From: Streptococcus sp. LQJ-218
GTDB lineage: Bacteria > Bacillota > Bacilli > Lactobacillales > Streptococcaceae
Assembly: GCF_003428885.1 (NCBI RefSeq)
Contig: NZ_QQRU01000001.1
Span: forward strand, 241,907-305,906
Reading direction: 5' to 3'
Length of the DNA stretch: 64,000 bases
In this document: one piece after another, positions 44,874-55,896 of the stretch
Layout of the letters: each line of letters opens with the position of its first letter
Position numbering within the stretch: the stretch's first letter is position 1
Notes under the pieces: generated by a model
Told to the model about the DNA's origin: nothing
Databases searched by the model: none
Seen by the model: only the letters and a program-made list of their open reading frames with translations
Position numbers and translations under genes: made by a program

Positions 44874-45206
44874 GATTAACTCCTTTATCTAGTTTGTCGC
44901 ATCGTTTAAGTCTGGTAACGATAAACTCCGTGTCTGTTAGAAAATTCTCACACACGTCTTGTGCCAGTTGCCCTTCACAGGGAAATACTCTCAGTCCCTA
45001 CTTACACAGGCACGCTAATCAAGACGGAGTGGATTCAATTTTCAAAGAACAGGTAGCTTTATTATAGATAAGAGTAGTTGAAATTTTTATCACATTTCTT
45101 ATTTTTCTGTAGAGCTAAATTCATATTAATCAAAGAGTTTGAAATAAAAGACTAACATTGTTACATAACGTTAGCATTTCATTTCCCTAAAACAAGCTAA
45201 TTTGGT
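44874..45206. other. Transfer-operon leader and promoter region, no gene
   Basis: The 330-bp gap holds the structured leader (44,925-45,030), a TATAAT on the minus strand (45,066-45,061) that would start a ~180-nt leader, and an AT-rich stretch beyond. No short gene with a ribosome site is seen. Confidence 0.65.
44925..45030 (-). ncRNA. Structured leader with mutually exclusive stems upstream of the transfer operon
   Basis: On the minus strand the 11-mer ACTCCGTCTTG (45,030-45,020) can pair by its 3' part with CAAGACG (44,961-44,955) or by its 5' part with ACGGAGT (44,931-44,925), but not both fully. Inside the first pairing lie GTGCC/GGCAC (44,961-44,965 with 45,009-45,013) and two small CCCT/AGGG hairpins. 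This resembles a switchable leader; no known RNA family was recognised. Confidence 0.5.
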
Positions 45207-45794
45207 CTAAAAAAGCAACAAAATATAAACCAGTAGATTCCATACCAAATGTAGACCTATACTTCCCCATAAGTCCGATTTATAGCGTACAAGCCCTAAA
45301 AACATCCCAAGTGAAACATATAAACACCAAGCTAGAATGGTTCCTGGATGATGTGCTAAGGCAAATAAAACACTTGTCAAAGCAACTCGAATATCTAATT
45401 TTCTGACCAAGTTCCATAACATTTCTCTATATAGAAATTCTTCAACCATACTCGCATTGATTAAGAACAATAAAAATGAAAACCAAGGAACTTGATGTTG
45501 AAGCCCAATTAAGTTTGCTTGATTCGTGCTTCCTTGAGCATGGATTAGGCTAAAACATAGACTTATAATCAGTAGGCTAGCTAATCCAATACCAAGCCAT
45601 TTCATCCTAGATTTCATACTGACCTTATGCACTTTTTTACGTTGGCCATACATCCATAAAAAAGAAATGAGTGACGAACCATAGAGAATCTGTAGTATAG
45701 TTAACTCACCGATACAAAGAAATTTCAGTAAGTATAGAGATACCAATAGGACATTTACTTGTTGGAATATATAAACTGGAATTATTCTTTTCAT
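45207..45794 (-). CDS. CPBP-family intramembrane protease (Abi-like)
   Basis: 195 aa with six to seven membrane helices. The CPBP motifs are intact: EEFLYRE near residue 117, FALAHHP near 146 and a late His in IGLHLVWN near 183. Members process membrane peptides or, beside bacteriocin genes, give self-immunity. No bacteriocin gene is visible here. It is 2 bp below the 77-aa gene. Confidence 0.87.
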   Translation of the reverse strand: MKRIIPVYIFQQVNVLLVSLYLLKFLCIGELTILQILYGSSLISFLWMYGQRKKVHKVSMKSRMKWLGIGLASLLIISLCFSLIHAQGSTNQANLIGLQHQVPWFSFLLFLINASMVEEFLYREMLWNLVRKLDIRVALTSVLFALAHHPGTILAWCLYVSLGMFLGLVRYKSDLWGSIGLHLVWNLLVYILLLF

Positions 45795-45796
45795 AG

Positions 45797-46030
45797 TTAC
45801 CTCCGAAATAAATCTTCATAATCTAAATCTAATACCTGCACAATCCTTTCTACCCATGGACTTTGAGGCATTCGTTGTTCCATCTTATAGTGACGAATCT
45901 TTTGATACAAACGATTCAATTCACTTGGATAGTGAAACTCTCCCGCAAACATTTTTCTGGTTAACTCAATCCAGCTGATATTTCTTTCAGCCAAAATAAT
46001 GGACAAGTTCTCCCAAAATCGTTCAGCCAT
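45797..46030 (-). CDS. Small HTH-like protein, 77 aa
   Basis: A helical basic protein (NISWIELTRKMFAGEFHYPS; WVERIVQVLDLDYEDLFRR) resembling XRE-type helix-turn-helix proteins. Directly upstream of the protease gene, probably its regulator. Confidence 0.6.
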   Translation of the reverse strand: MAERFWENLSIILAERNISWIELTRKMFAGEFHYPSELNRLYQKIRHYKMEQRMPQSPWVERIVQVLDLDYEDLFRR

Positions 46031-46042
46031 ATTGATTCTCCT

Positions 46043-46423
46043 TTAGTTAGATAAATAATGTGTTTGTGCCATGTAAATCAATTGTTTCGTATCTCTTGGC
46101 AATAAAGCTCTAGCCTCTTCCAAATTCAGATTTGGATAAACTCTCTTATTTGAAACCGCAAGAGGAAGTCTAATAGTTAGTTCAGGATTTTTTAATATCA
46201 TTTCAATGAAATCCGTTAGTCTTAAATTGTCACGGTTCTTAAATCGTAATAAATTAGGAGATAAAAACTCAAAACAATCTGAAGAATAGCTCATCATCTC
46301 AATTAATTTATCCCTTGTCATTTCAGAAATCGAATGACAGGATACCTCAATGCCATAGTTTTGGAAGAATTCTAAAAGAAGTTGATTTCTATGGTTATTT
46401 TTACTTAGATAGAGGTCAATCAT
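46043..46423 (-). CDS. Hypothetical ICE protein, 126 aa
   Basis: Soluble, no recognised domain; contains LLEFFQNYGIEVSCHSISEM and a late ALLPRDTKQLIYMA. Overlaps the 149-aa gene by 8 bp; both are in the minus-strand operon below the methyltransferase. Confidence 0.7.
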   Translation of the reverse strand: MIDLYLSKNNHRNQLLLEFFQNYGIEVSCHSISEMTRDKLIEMMSYSSDCFEFLSPNLLRFKNRDNLRLTDFIEMILKNPELTIRLPLAVSNKRVYPNLNLEEARALLPRDTKQLIYMAQTHYLSN

Positions 46424-46865
46424 GGGAAACCTCCCAAAGATTCGGTTCCATTTGATATTCTGATACGATTAAGGAATCTAATAAATTTGCGAAGTTAATC
46501 GGTTGCTTGTCTTCATCATAAGCTTTTACAGTTACTTGGGTTGTAAGTATTCCCTCTTTTCCCTCGGCTCGATAGCCTTGTCCATATAAAACAAAAACAA
46601 GATTTTGATGATCATCTACAAAGGCATCAGCTCCGTTCTTTATATCCTGACTTTCAAGGAATTCCATAATGTTTTGAAGATAGGATTCGTAAAATAGGGG
46701 GTAGTTGTGTTTTTTATGGTAATCATCTAAAAATGTCACCTCAAACTCACATGGATAATTGGGCATCAAAAATATTTGTTCATCCAGCTGTCTGATTTCT
46801 GCATCATGTAATTCTGTTTCTAATTCATCACAATCTAGTATTGACTCTTTATTTAAAGCTTTCAT
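46416..46865 (-). CDS. Hypothetical ICE protein, 149 aa
   Basis: Very acidic (DCDELETELHDAEIRQLDEQ), no membrane segment or known motif. Its start overlaps the end of the C5 methyltransferase gene by 17 bp, so it is co-translated with it and could be a partner of the methylase. Function unknown. Confidence 0.7.
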   Translation of the reverse strand: MKALNKESILDCDELETELHDAEIRQLDEQIFLMPNYPCEFEVTFLDDYHKKHNYPLFYESYLQNIMEFLESQDIKNGADAFVDDHQNLVFVLYGQGYRAEGKEGILTTQVTVKAYDEDKQPINFANLLDSLIVSEYQMEPNLWEVSHD

Positions 46866-48207
46866 CTTTTTCCTCTACTTCTTTTAATTTCTTTGCGATT
46901 GCGGCAATCACAGGAACGGTTACACTATTACCAGCTTGTTTATAGAGCTGACTATTACTAGAGACTTTTCTAGCAGCTTCAAAAGCCCAATCAGGAAATC
47001 CCTGCAGTCTAAAACACTCTTTAGGGGTGATTCTTCGTATCCTCAAACGGTAAAATTGCCCATCAATTAAGACACCGGCTACATGATAAACTTGCTTATC
47101 TTCCCCTTCATAGCTAGCCACTACTACTCCCATTTGCCCACTAGTTGTTAACGTATTCGCTATACCTTTTCCAACTCTACCACGACGATACTGAGAACTT
47201 GGTCTTTCTAAATTGATTGAATCCCCAATCTCTGCTTGAGCATATCCTTTTTTCGTTGCTTCCCGTACTTTTAGAAATTGGATTGGTTCTGGAATCAGTA
47301 TTTTGGGGATTTTATCTCCACCTTGCATCGTAGTCAGTGTTGGAGATAGCCCCTCACTTCCATAGACGCGACCAGTTTCCTTAAAGCTAGTTGGTAAATC
47401 TCCAACAACGATAATACCATGGCGATCCTGAGTATTTAAAGTAAACATTGGCTCTTGATTATCCTTGAAACGTCTACCATTTTGTCTTTTTTCTAATCTA
47501 TCTGGTGTCATACAAGGAATCGCAACTTTAAATCCTTCTCCTTTACCACGAACTAAGGTTGGCGCAAGACCTTCTGAATAATAGACTTTACCGCTCATTC
47601 CACTTTTTGATGGATTCAAATTCCCTAATGTTTTTAAAATCTCAGAGTTAGTTGCTTGACCTTCTCGTCTGAAAGGAAATAAGAGTCTGGTACCTTTCTT
47701 TCTAGAATGTCCGATAATAAACACCCTCTCCCTGTTTTGGGGAACGCCAAAATCCTTACTGTTAAGCACCTGCCACTCAACATCAAACCCCAACTCATCA
47801 AGTGTGGTAAGGATTGTGGTGAACGTCCGTCCCTTATCGTGATTGAGTAGGCCTTTAACATTTTCAAGAAAAAGAAAACGTGGTTGGATTTGTTTGGTCG
47901 CTCGAGCAATTTCAAAGAACAAAGTTCCTCTAGTATCTTCAAATCCCAATCGTCTTCCTGCGATTGAAAATGCTTGACAAGGGAATCCCCCACAGATGAC
48001 ATCGACTTTCCCTCTAAGTTTTTTAAATTCGTCATCTGAAACATCTCGTATGTCATGAAATTCTATTTCTCCTTCCGTTTGAAAAATGGACTTATAAGAT
48101 TTCCTAGCAAATTTATCAATCTCACAAAATCCAATACACTCGTGTCCGACACTTTCCATTCCAAGTCGAAAGCCACCGATACCTGAAAATAAATCAATAA
48201 ACCTCAT
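46849..48207 (-). CDS. DNA (cytosine-5) methyltransferase
   Basis: 452 aa from ATG 48,207 (MRFIDLFSGIGG), which has AGGGGTGA upstream; the longer frame to 48,291 overlaps a small gene. Motif I FSGIGGFRLGME, catalytic GGFPCQAFS (Cys near 76), ENVKGL near 118 and QNRERVFIIG near 165 are all present, and a C-terminal KQAGNSVTVPV motif X. No restriction endonuclease is adjacent, so it is probably a solitary methylase protecting the element. TGA of the 33-aa gene overlaps this ATG. Confidence 0.93.
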   Translation of the reverse strand: MRFIDLFSGIGGFRLGMESVGHECIGFCEIDKFARKSYKSIFQTEGEIEFHDIRDVSDDEFKKLRGKVDVICGGFPCQAFSIAGRRLGFEDTRGTLFFEIARATKQIQPRFLFLENVKGLLNHDKGRTFTTILTTLDELGFDVEWQVLNSKDFGVPQNRERVFIIGHSRKKGTRLLFPFRREGQATNSEILKTLGNLNPSKSGMSGKVYYSEGLAPTLVRGKGEGFKVAIPCMTPDRLEKRQNGRRFKDNQEPMFTLNTQDRHGIIVVGDLPTSFKETGRVYGSEGLSPTLTTMQGGDKIPKILIPEPIQFLKVREATKKGYAQAEIGDSINLERPSSQYRRGRVGKGIANTLTTSGQMGVVVASYEGEDKQVYHVAGVLIDGQFYRLRIRRITPKECFRLQGFPDWAFEAARKVSSNSQLYKQAGNSVTVPVIAAIAKKLKEVEEKDESFK

Positions 48208-48305
48208 TTCTTGATCACCCCTTCCTGATCGACTATCAATGTCCAAAGAGTCACTCCACTTGAAATGACAATGAGCATAACTAATATCCACTCGATTGGC
48301 GACAT
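48204..48305 (-). CDS. 33-aa single-pass membrane microprotein
   Basis: Between the RepA-like gene and the methyltransferase, ATG 48,305 follows the RepA-like TAA directly and is preceded by the near-perfect ribosome site AAGGAGGTGG. The 33-residue product starts MSPIEWILVMLIVISSG, one membrane helix, and ends in a charged DQEGVIKK. Its TGA overlaps the methyltransferase ATG. The strong ribosome site and tight overlap on both sides argue that it is real and couples translation. Confidence 0.7.
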   Translation of the reverse strand: MSPIEWILVMLIVISSGVTLWTLIVDQEGVIKK

Positions 48306-49085
48306 TTAACCACCTCCTTTTCTAACACGGTTATTCCAAACAGAATACAAGCCGTTAAACACAAATTCAGCAAGTACTTCCGCTCGTCTAACAAAGCGAA
48401 CATTGTCAAGAGCATACTGATAGATTCTCTCAAAATCAGTCATAGCAATTTCACTGGCTGTTTCAGAAAAACCCTCTCGTCTAAATTGATCTTGCACCAA
48501 TCCCCAAATATAATCTCTATCATATTTTGTGACCTTTTCTACTTTTCTTCTCAAAATAGGTTGAGAATTCCTATCCTCCTCATCCTCAATAAATAAAGAT
48601 TCAGTCTCACTAAATTTAGTCTCACTAACTTCAGTCTCACTAGGGGCTGAATAAGAGACGGGGGCCGTTTCATTTTCATACAGGCCTAGTCTTTTTTTAA
48701 CACTAGGCCTGTTCGGACTAGCTACTGGGGTAGAAGACAACTCCCCTAAATAAATCTTATTAGCTAGCCTCCCTTTCTCACTTGAAGACTGTTGGACTTC
48801 ATCAATTAGGTCATATTCTTTAAGAGTTTTTTTGATGGACAGTAATTTTGACTTCGAACAACCTAACAGCCTCATCAGTTTAGAATTAGAAAATACTAAA
48901 TAAACCGCCCCTTCTTCATCTATCCAACCACGACTAAGAGATAATTCTAAACGATCTTTTAAAATAGAATAAGCCACCTTTACTTCTAGTTTCATATCCA
49001 TATATTTCTCATCCTCAAAAAGAATTTTAGGTAATTTATAATACCGTTCTGAAGTTTGGTATTGATTTGCGGTAATTCGTTTCAT
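48306..49085 (-). CDS. RepA_N-type replication initiator-like protein
   Basis: 259 aa. Residues 3-105 match the RepA N-terminal winged-helix fold (RYYKLPKILFEDEKYMDMKL, then SNSKLMRLLGCSKSKLLSIK). The rest is a Ser/Glu-rich linker and a C-terminal helical part. Such proteins may start replication of the excised circular ICE. It overlaps the 57-aa gene by 4 bp and sits next to the chromosome junction. Confidence 0.82.
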   Translation of the reverse strand: MKRITANQYQTSERYYKLPKILFEDEKYMDMKLEVKVAYSILKDRLELSLSRGWIDEEGAVYLVFSNSKLMRLLGCSKSKLLSIKKTLKEYDLIDEVQQSSSEKGRLANKIYLGELSSTPVASPNRPSVKKRLGLYENETAPVSYSAPSETEVSETKFSETESLFIEDEEDRNSQPILRRKVEKVTKYDRDYIWGLVQDQFRREGFSETASEIAMTDFERIYQYALDNVRFVRRAEVLAEFVFNGLYSVWNNRVRKGGG

Positions 49086-49255
49086 AACGCTCCTCCAAGT
49101 TCTTTGAGTATTAAATCTCCACTTGACTCCAATCGAACCAAGCCACTTTTTTCTAATTCAGCCATAAGAGAGATGGCTTCAACAATGTCAATTCCCATTT
49201 CACGTACTAAAAATGAAATGACAATATAGCGTGATGATTGTAATTCTTTTGTCAT
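49082..49255 (-). CDS. Small ICE-end protein, 57 aa
   Basis: 57 aa from ATG 49,255 (MTKELQSSRYIVISF), with AGGAGG five bases upstream; the longer frame to 49,354 would run through a terminator hairpin. Helical, with a hydrophobic patch (IVISFLVREMGIDIVEAI). It is the first gene of the rep operon and overlaps the RepA-like start by 4 bp. Function unknown. Confidence 0.65.
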   Translation of the reverse strand: MTKELQSSRYIVISFLVREMGIDIVEAISLMAELEKSGLVRLESSGDLILKELGGAL

Positions 49256-49271
49256 TTTTCCTCCTGATAAT

Positions 49272-49301
49272 AAAAAAAGAGAACAATATACAATTGTTCT
49301 C
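49272..49301 (-). terminator. Terminator between rlmCD and the first ICE gene
   Basis: GAGAACAA/TTGTTCTC (49,279-49,301) followed by seven T on the minus strand, nine bases before the ribosome site of the 57-aa gene. rlmCD is read in the same direction, so this hairpin would stop rlmCD transcripts from entering the ICE, or attenuate the ICE's own promoter. Confidence 0.8.
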
Positions 49302-49352
49302 TCTTTAGATAAATATTTATTGTTGTATTCATTTTTCCGATACGCAAACGAC

Positions 49353-50836
<1,484 letters not shown>

Positions 50837-50897
50837 CTATTGGCCGACAAAAAAGACGGCAACGTTACGGTTACCATCTATTATACCATGAAATTTC

Positions 50898-51872
50898 TTA
50901 AGAACCAAAACTCTTGAAGAAGTTGACAATGGCTTGCCAGAGGGAGCTTAAGAAGTTCCCGCCGTCCTCTAGCGCCTTATCCGCATCAAAGTTAAGATTG
51001 ATATTTTTAAAACTGTCGCCAGCTTGTGATACGATACTTTGTTTAAGGTCATTTAGGGTTTTAGTGAAGTCTGCATTGCTGAGGATATCACTCTTTGAGA
51101 GATTCAAAGCAAAATTGATGATGATATTGATCTGGTTTCCTGTTATAACCTGATCAAGTTTGTAATTTTTTAAGGTATCTTCAACGATTTTACGGATATC
51201 TTCCTCCGTCAGATTTTCCTTGCTTTCTTTAGCTTTGGCAAGTCCTGACTTGATATCAGCTAGGGCAACATTTAATTTGTTCGCATCATAGCCTGACTTG
51301 TCCTTATTTTCAGCATTGATATCGGACAGAGCCTTCAACTCTTCTTGAGCCAAATCTTTGTTGGCTTGTGGCACCTTGGCTCCATTAGCCTCTAGCGAAT
51401 AGTAAATCCCGGCTAAGGCACTTTCACCTGTAACTGGAATAGGTGCTGCTACAGTGATTTTGGCGTGTTCCACACCCAAAGTTACGGCCGCATTGCGGTA
51501 CATATCCTGCGTTACCTTAGTGATATTCTCTGGTGTTTCAATCTTGACCTCAAGTGGCGATTTGTCACCTAGCTTTTGAATCTTGGCTGATGAATACAAT
51601 TGTAAGCTGGAGTCATTGGCCACATTCATAATCTTAGAATAGACATCAGGTGTCATCGTCTTGAGTTCTTTGGTGTCTGTTGAGGCATTGTAGCCTAGTT
51701 TTTTTAGGGTTTGATTTTTTTGGTCTTCAGACAATGAAGAACCTAGGACATATTCAGGTTGAACATAGGTTTCATCGATAACTTTTTGCACATCTGTTGC
51801 TGCATGGACGCTACTCATAGCTGTTACTGCCCACAAGACCGCAGCACTAGTCAGAAAGAGTTTCTTTCTCAT
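50898..51872 (-). CDS. Secreted DUF1002 protein
   Basis: 324 aa with an N-terminal signal peptide (MRKKLFLTSAAVLWAVTAMSSVHA, cleavage after about residue 24). The rest is mixed alpha/beta with PVTGESALAGIYYSLEANG near residue 145, typical of DUF1002. C-terminal amphipathic helix (LWQAIVNFFKSFG). Function unknown; found next to rlmCD in pneumococcus. Confidence 0.88.
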   Translation of the reverse strand: MRKKLFLTSAAVLWAVTAMSSVHAATDVQKVIDETYVQPEYVLGSSLSEDQKNQTLKKLGYNASTDTKELKTMTPDVYSKIMNVANDSSLQLYSSAKIQKLGDKSPLEVKIETPENITKVTQDMYRNAAVTLGVEHAKITVAAPIPVTGESALAGIYYSLEANGAKVPQANKDLAQEELKALSDINAENKDKSGYDANKLNVALADIKSGLAKAKESKENLTEEDIRKIVEDTLKNYKLDQVITGNQINIIINFALNLSKSDILSNADFTKTLNDLKQSIVSQAGDSFKNINLNFDADKALEDGGNFLSSLWQAIVNFFKSFGS

Positions 51873-51945
51873 AGGGATTTTCCTCCTTTACCTTTCTAGA
51901 GTAATATATCTATCTTAAAGAAAACTTATAACAAAAACACCTGGA

Positions 51946-52560
51946 CTAGCCAGATGTTGAAAAGAGTGTGAAACATTTGATGATGTAAAGGTTGAGTTGA
52001 ACCTGTCTAGAATAATAATAGTTTCCTCCATTTACATAGAGTTCGGCTCCATGAAAAATGGAAATAGGGTGAATATAACTATAAGTCTTTCCAGTGGTAT
52101 TGCCAAGCAAGGGAGCAACAGTATCACGAGAGTACTGTTTAGCCAGTGATAGGGTGTTTTCCTTACCATTTTGGGCGATAAAATCGATATAGGCAGGTCC
52201 AAAATTATAGGCTTGAACAGCCGTCCAAACATCTACACCCTGCTTCTGGGCCAGATAGAGATTGTCTGTCAGAGTTTGAACGCCTTGCCGAATGCTAGAG
52301 GCATTATCATTGATGGTGTTGGTAGAGCCACTAGCAGACTCACTAGACTGCATAACATCGCCTTCTTTTCCTTTGGTTTCGGTATAAATCATAGCGAGCA
52401 CAAGCTCTTCGTTTGCTGGGGTGTCTTTTTCACTCAAGATTTCTCGCACCATGGGCTGGTAGGTCATGACTTGCTTGACATCTTGGTGAACGCGGTAAGC
52501 TTTATATCCAGCAAAAAGGAAGACTGCTAGTACAAGCACTCTTCGAATTCGTTTAAACAT
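51946..52560 (-). CDS. pvaA: PvaA, lysozyme-like surface protein
   Basis: 204 aa with an N-terminal membrane anchor ([15 protein letters not shown]) and a slt/lysozyme-like domain: Glu in [17 protein letters not shown], then [14 protein letters not shown] and YVNGGNYYY. This is the pneumococcal vaccine antigen A family, a surface protein predicted to cleave glycan. It overlaps the upstream gene's stop (TAATG), so it is co-translated. Confidence 0.88.
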   Translation of the reverse strand: MFKRIRRVLVLAVFLFAGYKAYRVHQDVKQVMTYQPMVREILSEKDTPANEELVLAMIYTETKGKEGDVMQSSESASGSTNTINDNASSIRQGVQTLTDNLYLAQKQGVDVWTAVQAYNFGPAYIDFIAQNGKENTLSLAKQYSRDTVAPLLGNTTGKTYSYIHPISIFHGAELYVNGGNYYYSRQVQLNLYIIKCFTLFSTSG

Positions 52561-53534
52561 TATTTACTTTGGATATCCTCGATATTTTTGATTAAGATAG
52601 AGTAGGTTCCATTGTCATTTTGGATAAACTCAACAGACTCAGCGTCTTGATAGACGTTGTTAGGTACAATGAGCTCTATTCCATTTGACAAGGAAAGTTT
52701 TTGGTTTTCAAATTTTTTAAGCTGACGACTGGCATCAATTTCATCAAATTGAACTGGTTCTGGTACTGCTTCTTTCACTTGGTCAATAAAGCTCAAACGA
52801 GCCGTCAGATTGTTGTCAAAAAGGTCGTTAGCCAATTTTTCAGGTGACAATTCATTACTTTCTTCTAGATTATTGAAAATCGCTGATTTGACCTTAGATT
52901 GAAATTGAAAATCATCTGTGTTAAAAGTCTCAGCAATTCTCTGAGCCGTTTTTTCAAGTTCTTTGATCGATTTCTTAGGAGAAATCTTGGGAGCGACAGC
53001 AAGAAGATTATCTGAAAAATAGTTCAAAAAAGTCCCGTTGTACTTGATTCGTTTCTCGATCAGGTGGTACTTGCGACTCTGAAGATTGACCACCAAGGCC
53101 TCGTCAGCACCCGTTCCAAATCCAGGCAGGTTATTCTGAGTCAGCTTGATTGGATTATCAACTTCTCCACCGAGGTGGGTCAAGGTCTCTCGCAGGGCAA
53201 TTCGCAAGAAAGCGAAATGTTCTACACCTTCTTTCGAAAATTGCACAAAAATCAAGTCATTGGTTTTGAGGTTTTCAGAAATGCTGAACTCCTCTTTCCA
53301 GAGATTAGCTAGTGTTACTGAAGTCTCCAACAAATCGTCTGTGATGTGATTGAAGAAGGGATTTTCTTCTTCGAAAATCCCAGTCTTGGCTTCATCTGAA
53401 TACACACGTTCAATTTTTTTGCGTAGATATTCTTCGATTTTTGGAGTGATATTGAGAAACCTATCCGCTAGAAACAGCTCGGTATCATCCGGACTGAACT
53501 GGTGAATAATGGCTTTCTTAATATAAATGTCCAT
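52560..53534 (-). CDS. Nucleoid-associated protein (YejK/NdpA family)
   Basis: 324 aa from ATG 53,534 ([17 protein letters not shown] upstream); eleven extra codons upstream are open but run into glyA. The start [15 protein letters not shown] and the [15 protein letters not shown] segment near residue 276 are typical of this family, whose E. coli member binds the nucleoid. It lies 7 bp below glyA. Confidence 0.87.
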   Translation of the reverse strand: MDIYIKKAIIHQFSPDDTELFLADRFLNITPKIEEYLRKKIERVYSDEAKTGIFEEENPFFNHITDDLLETSVTLANLWKEEFSISENLKTNDLIFVQFSKEGVEHFAFLRIALRETLTHLGGEVDNPIKLTQNNLPGFGTGADEALVVNLQSRKYHLIEKRIKYNGTFLNYFSDNLLAVAPKISPKKSIKELEKTAQRIAETFNTDDFQFQSKVKSAIFNNLEESNELSPEKLANDLFDNNLTARLSFIDQVKEAVPEPVQFDEIDASRQLKKFENQKLSLSNGIELIVPNNVYQDAESVEFIQNDNGTYSILIKNIEDIQSK

Positions 53535-53541
53535 AAAAGTA

Positions 53542-54798
53542 TTAGTCCTCATACAATGGGAAGGCATCTGTCAATTCTTTGACTGCACTTCTCACTTCTT
53601 CTAAGACAGCCTCATTTTCTGCATTCTTAAGGGTTTTAATGATCAGTTCAGCCACTTTGCGACTTTCTTCTTCACCAAATCCACGTGCAGTTATTGCTGC
53701 TGCTCCGATACGAATACCACTTGTCTTGAATGGTGACAAGGTTTCGTAAGGGATTGAGTTTTTATTTAAGGTAATATTGACCTCATCCAGCAGGTTTTGA
53801 GCAACCTTTCCATTTTCTACAACTTTGGTTACATCAACAAGGAAGAGATGGTTTTCAGTTCCGCCAGAAATGATACGGAAATCAGGATCTTGCAAGAAGA
53901 CATCTGCCATAGCCTTGCTGTTCTTGATGACATTGGTAGCATATTCCTTGAAGGCTGGATCCAAAACTTCTTTGAAAGACACAGCTTTAGCAGCGATAAC
54001 GTGCTCCAAAGGTCCACCTTGGATACCTGGGAAGATAGCTGAATTGATTTTCTTGGCAAGTTCTTCGTCATTGGTCAAAATCAAACCACCACGTGGGCCA
54101 CGAAGGGTTTTGTGGGTCGTTGTTGTAGTGATATGAGCGTATGGTACTGGGCTTGGGTGAAGACCAGCAGCAACCAAACCAGCGATATGAGCCATATCTA
54201 CCATAAGTTTAGCCCCAACAGCGTCCGCAATTTCACGGAATTTAGAAAAGTCAATAATTTGAGAATAGGCTGACGCACCAGCTACGATGAGTTTAGGTTT
54301 TACTTCTTGGGCTTGTTTCAAGACAGCATCAAAGTCCAAGATTTCCGTTTCAGGATCTACACTATAAGAAACAAAGTTGTAGGTTTGACCTGAGAAGCTA
54401 ACAGGAGCCCCATGAGTCAAGTGTCCACCTGCAGCCAAATCCATCCCCATAACGGTATCACCTGGCTCAATCAAGGCCATGTAGGCAGCACAGTTGGCTT
54501 GGCTTCCTGAGTGTGGTTGAACATTGGCAAATTTTGCGCCAAAAATTTCCTTTGCACGTTCAATAGCTAGAGTTTCTATCACATCTACTACATCAGTCCC
54601 ACCATAATAACGGCGTCCTGGGTAGCCTTCGGCGTATTTATTCGTCAAGATAGACCCTTGAGCTGCCATAACAGCCTTAGAAACCACATTTTCTGAAGCG
54701 ATCAACTCAATGTTGTTTTGTTGGCGTTCCTCTTCTTTGGCAATGGCATTCCAAAGATCTGCATCATATGCTTTAAAATCATCTTTGTCAAAAATCAT
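53542..54798 (-). CDS. glyA: Serine hydroxymethyltransferase
   Basis: 418 aa, complete. It converts serine and tetrahydrofolate to glycine and methylene-tetrahydrofolate. [26 protein letters not shown] and the PLP lysine in [14 protein letters not shown] are canonical, as is SGIRIGAAA. It serves as the reference for the diverged SHMT-like protein in the ICE at 12.7-14.0 kb. Confidence 0.98.
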   Translation of the reverse strand: MIFDKDDFKAYDADLWNAIAKEEERQQNNIELIASENVVSKAVMAAQGSILTNKYAEGYPGRRYYGGTDVVDVIETLAIERAKEIFGAKFANVQPHSGSQANCAAYMALIEPGDTVMGMDLAAGGHLTHGAPVSFSGQTYNFVSYSVDPETEILDFDAVLKQAQEVKPKLIVAGASAYSQIIDFSKFREIADAVGAKLMVDMAHIAGLVAAGLHPSPVPYAHITTTTTHKTLRGPRGGLILTNDEELAKKINSAIFPGIQGGPLEHVIAAKAVSFKEVLDPAFKEYATNVIKNSKAMADVFLQDPDFRIISGGTENHLFLVDVTKVVENGKVAQNLLDEVNITLNKNSIPYETLSPFKTSGIRIGAAAITARGFGEEESRKVAELIIKTLKNAENEAVLEEVRSAVKELTDAFPLYED

Positions 54799-54857
54799 AG
54801 GTCTTCTCCTTTATAGTGTGACAGGTCTTTAGTTTGTTTTTACAATAAGAAAAGAAA

Positions 54858-55289
54858 CTAAAAGATGCGAATAAACCGTTTCTGCATTTTATCACAAGTA
54901 TAACCAACTTTTTCATAAAATGCATGAGCTCCCAGACGATGATCGGCAGAGTTTAAGCGAATAAACCCATAACCACGTCTTTTTGCTTCTTGCTCCAACC
55001 CTTGCAGTAAGCTTTTACCAATACCTTGCCCTTGTGCTTGAGGTAAAACTGCTAAGGCTAAGATATTAAATCCTGCCTTGGAATAGAGAGATTCATAAAC
55101 TTCAGCATGAACATATCCAAGCAGGACATGACTGGCTGTATCCTCGTAGCCAAGTAGGAAGTGATGGGAATTCTGAGACAGTCTAGCTAGTTGACTAGCT
55201 GTGTCCTCTGGACTAAAAGAATAGCCCAAAGCCTCTTGGTTAATTTCACAAATGGCTTTCACATCAGTTTCTCTTAAATCTCTTAACAT
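54858..55289 (-). CDS. GNAT N-acetyltransferase
   Basis: 143 aa from ATG 55,289 (MLRDLRETDVKAI, GGAG upstream); the longer frame overlaps sua5. The acetyl-CoA motif LPQAQGQGIGKSLLQGLEQE and ARDH-like HAFYEKVGYTC are complete. Size and position next to sua5 and prmC recall RimI-like protein acetyltransferases, but the substrate is not known. Confidence 0.88.
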   Translation of the reverse strand: MLRDLRETDVKAICEINQEALGYSFSPEDTASQLARLSQNSHHFLLGYEDTASHVLLGYVHAEVYESLYSKAGFNILALAVLPQAQGQGIGKSLLQGLEQEAKRRGYGFIRLNSADHRLGAHAFYEKVGYTCDKMQKRFIRIF

Positions 55290-55290
55290 T

Positions 55291-55896
55291 TTATTTCTCC
55301 TCAAAAGAAATCTCTGGCAACCGAGCAAGAATATCTTCTCGTTTAATGGCCCCTTGGCGTAAGATTTTCACCTTATCTCTAGACAAGTCCAAAATCGTCG
55401 AATCTTGTCCAGTTAGAAAAGAATCGTCTTCCAAACCCAAAACCTCTTGGTCAAAATCCTTCAGAATTTGTTCAAAGGTTATTCCACTTGCCTGACCTGA
55501 GATATTAGCAGACGGCCCAATTAAGGGACCTGTCTCTCGAATCAAATCAAGGGTAATGGGATGACTAGGCATCCGAAATCCAACAGTTGCAAGACCAGAA
55601 TTGACCCAATAGGGAACTCGGTCATTAGCTTCGAGAATAATGGTCAAGGGACCTGGTAAAAAATTCTCGATAAGTTTTGGTAGATAAGCTGGCTGATTCT
55701 TAGAAAAGTGCAAGATGTCCTCTAGAGAGGCGATATTGAGATTGAGTGCCTTATCTCTAGGACGACGTTTGAGCCGGTAAACATGGTCAACAGCCTTTTC
55801 ATCCAATGCTTTTGCAAAAAGTCCGTAAACTGTCTCTGTAGGCAGAACGACAGCTCCGCCATTTTCCAACTCTTGTCTAATCTTGTCCATCATCAA
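55291..55896 (-). CDS. sua5: L-threonylcarbamoyladenylate synthase (Sua5/TsaC)
   Basis: 201 aa, first step of the tRNA t6A modification: Thr + bicarbonate + ATP to threonylcarbamoyl-AMP. LPTETVYGLFAKALDE, KRRPRDKALNLNIA, FLPGPLTIILEAN and GPSANISGQASG are present. It overlaps prmC by 20 bp. Housekeeping copy; compare the diverged paralogue at 31.5 kb. Confidence 0.95.
   Translation of the reverse strand: MMMDKIRQELENGGAVVLPTETVYGLFAKALDEKAVDHVYRLKRRPRDKALNLNIASLEDILHFSKNQPAYLPKLIENFLPGPLTIILEANDRVPYWVNSGLATVGFRMPSHPITLDLIRETGPLIGPSANISGQASGITFEQILKDFDQEVLGLEDDSFLTGQDSTILDLSRDKVKILRQGAIKREDILARLPEISFEEK

Noticed and set aside
46849..48207. Complete restriction-modification system
   Set aside because: No endonuclease-like gene is adjacent; the 149-aa and 126-aa neighbours show no nuclease motif.
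48208..48291. 28-codon extension of the C5 methyltransferase
   Set aside because: Family members start at MRFIDLFSG; the region encodes the 33-aa microprotein in another frame.
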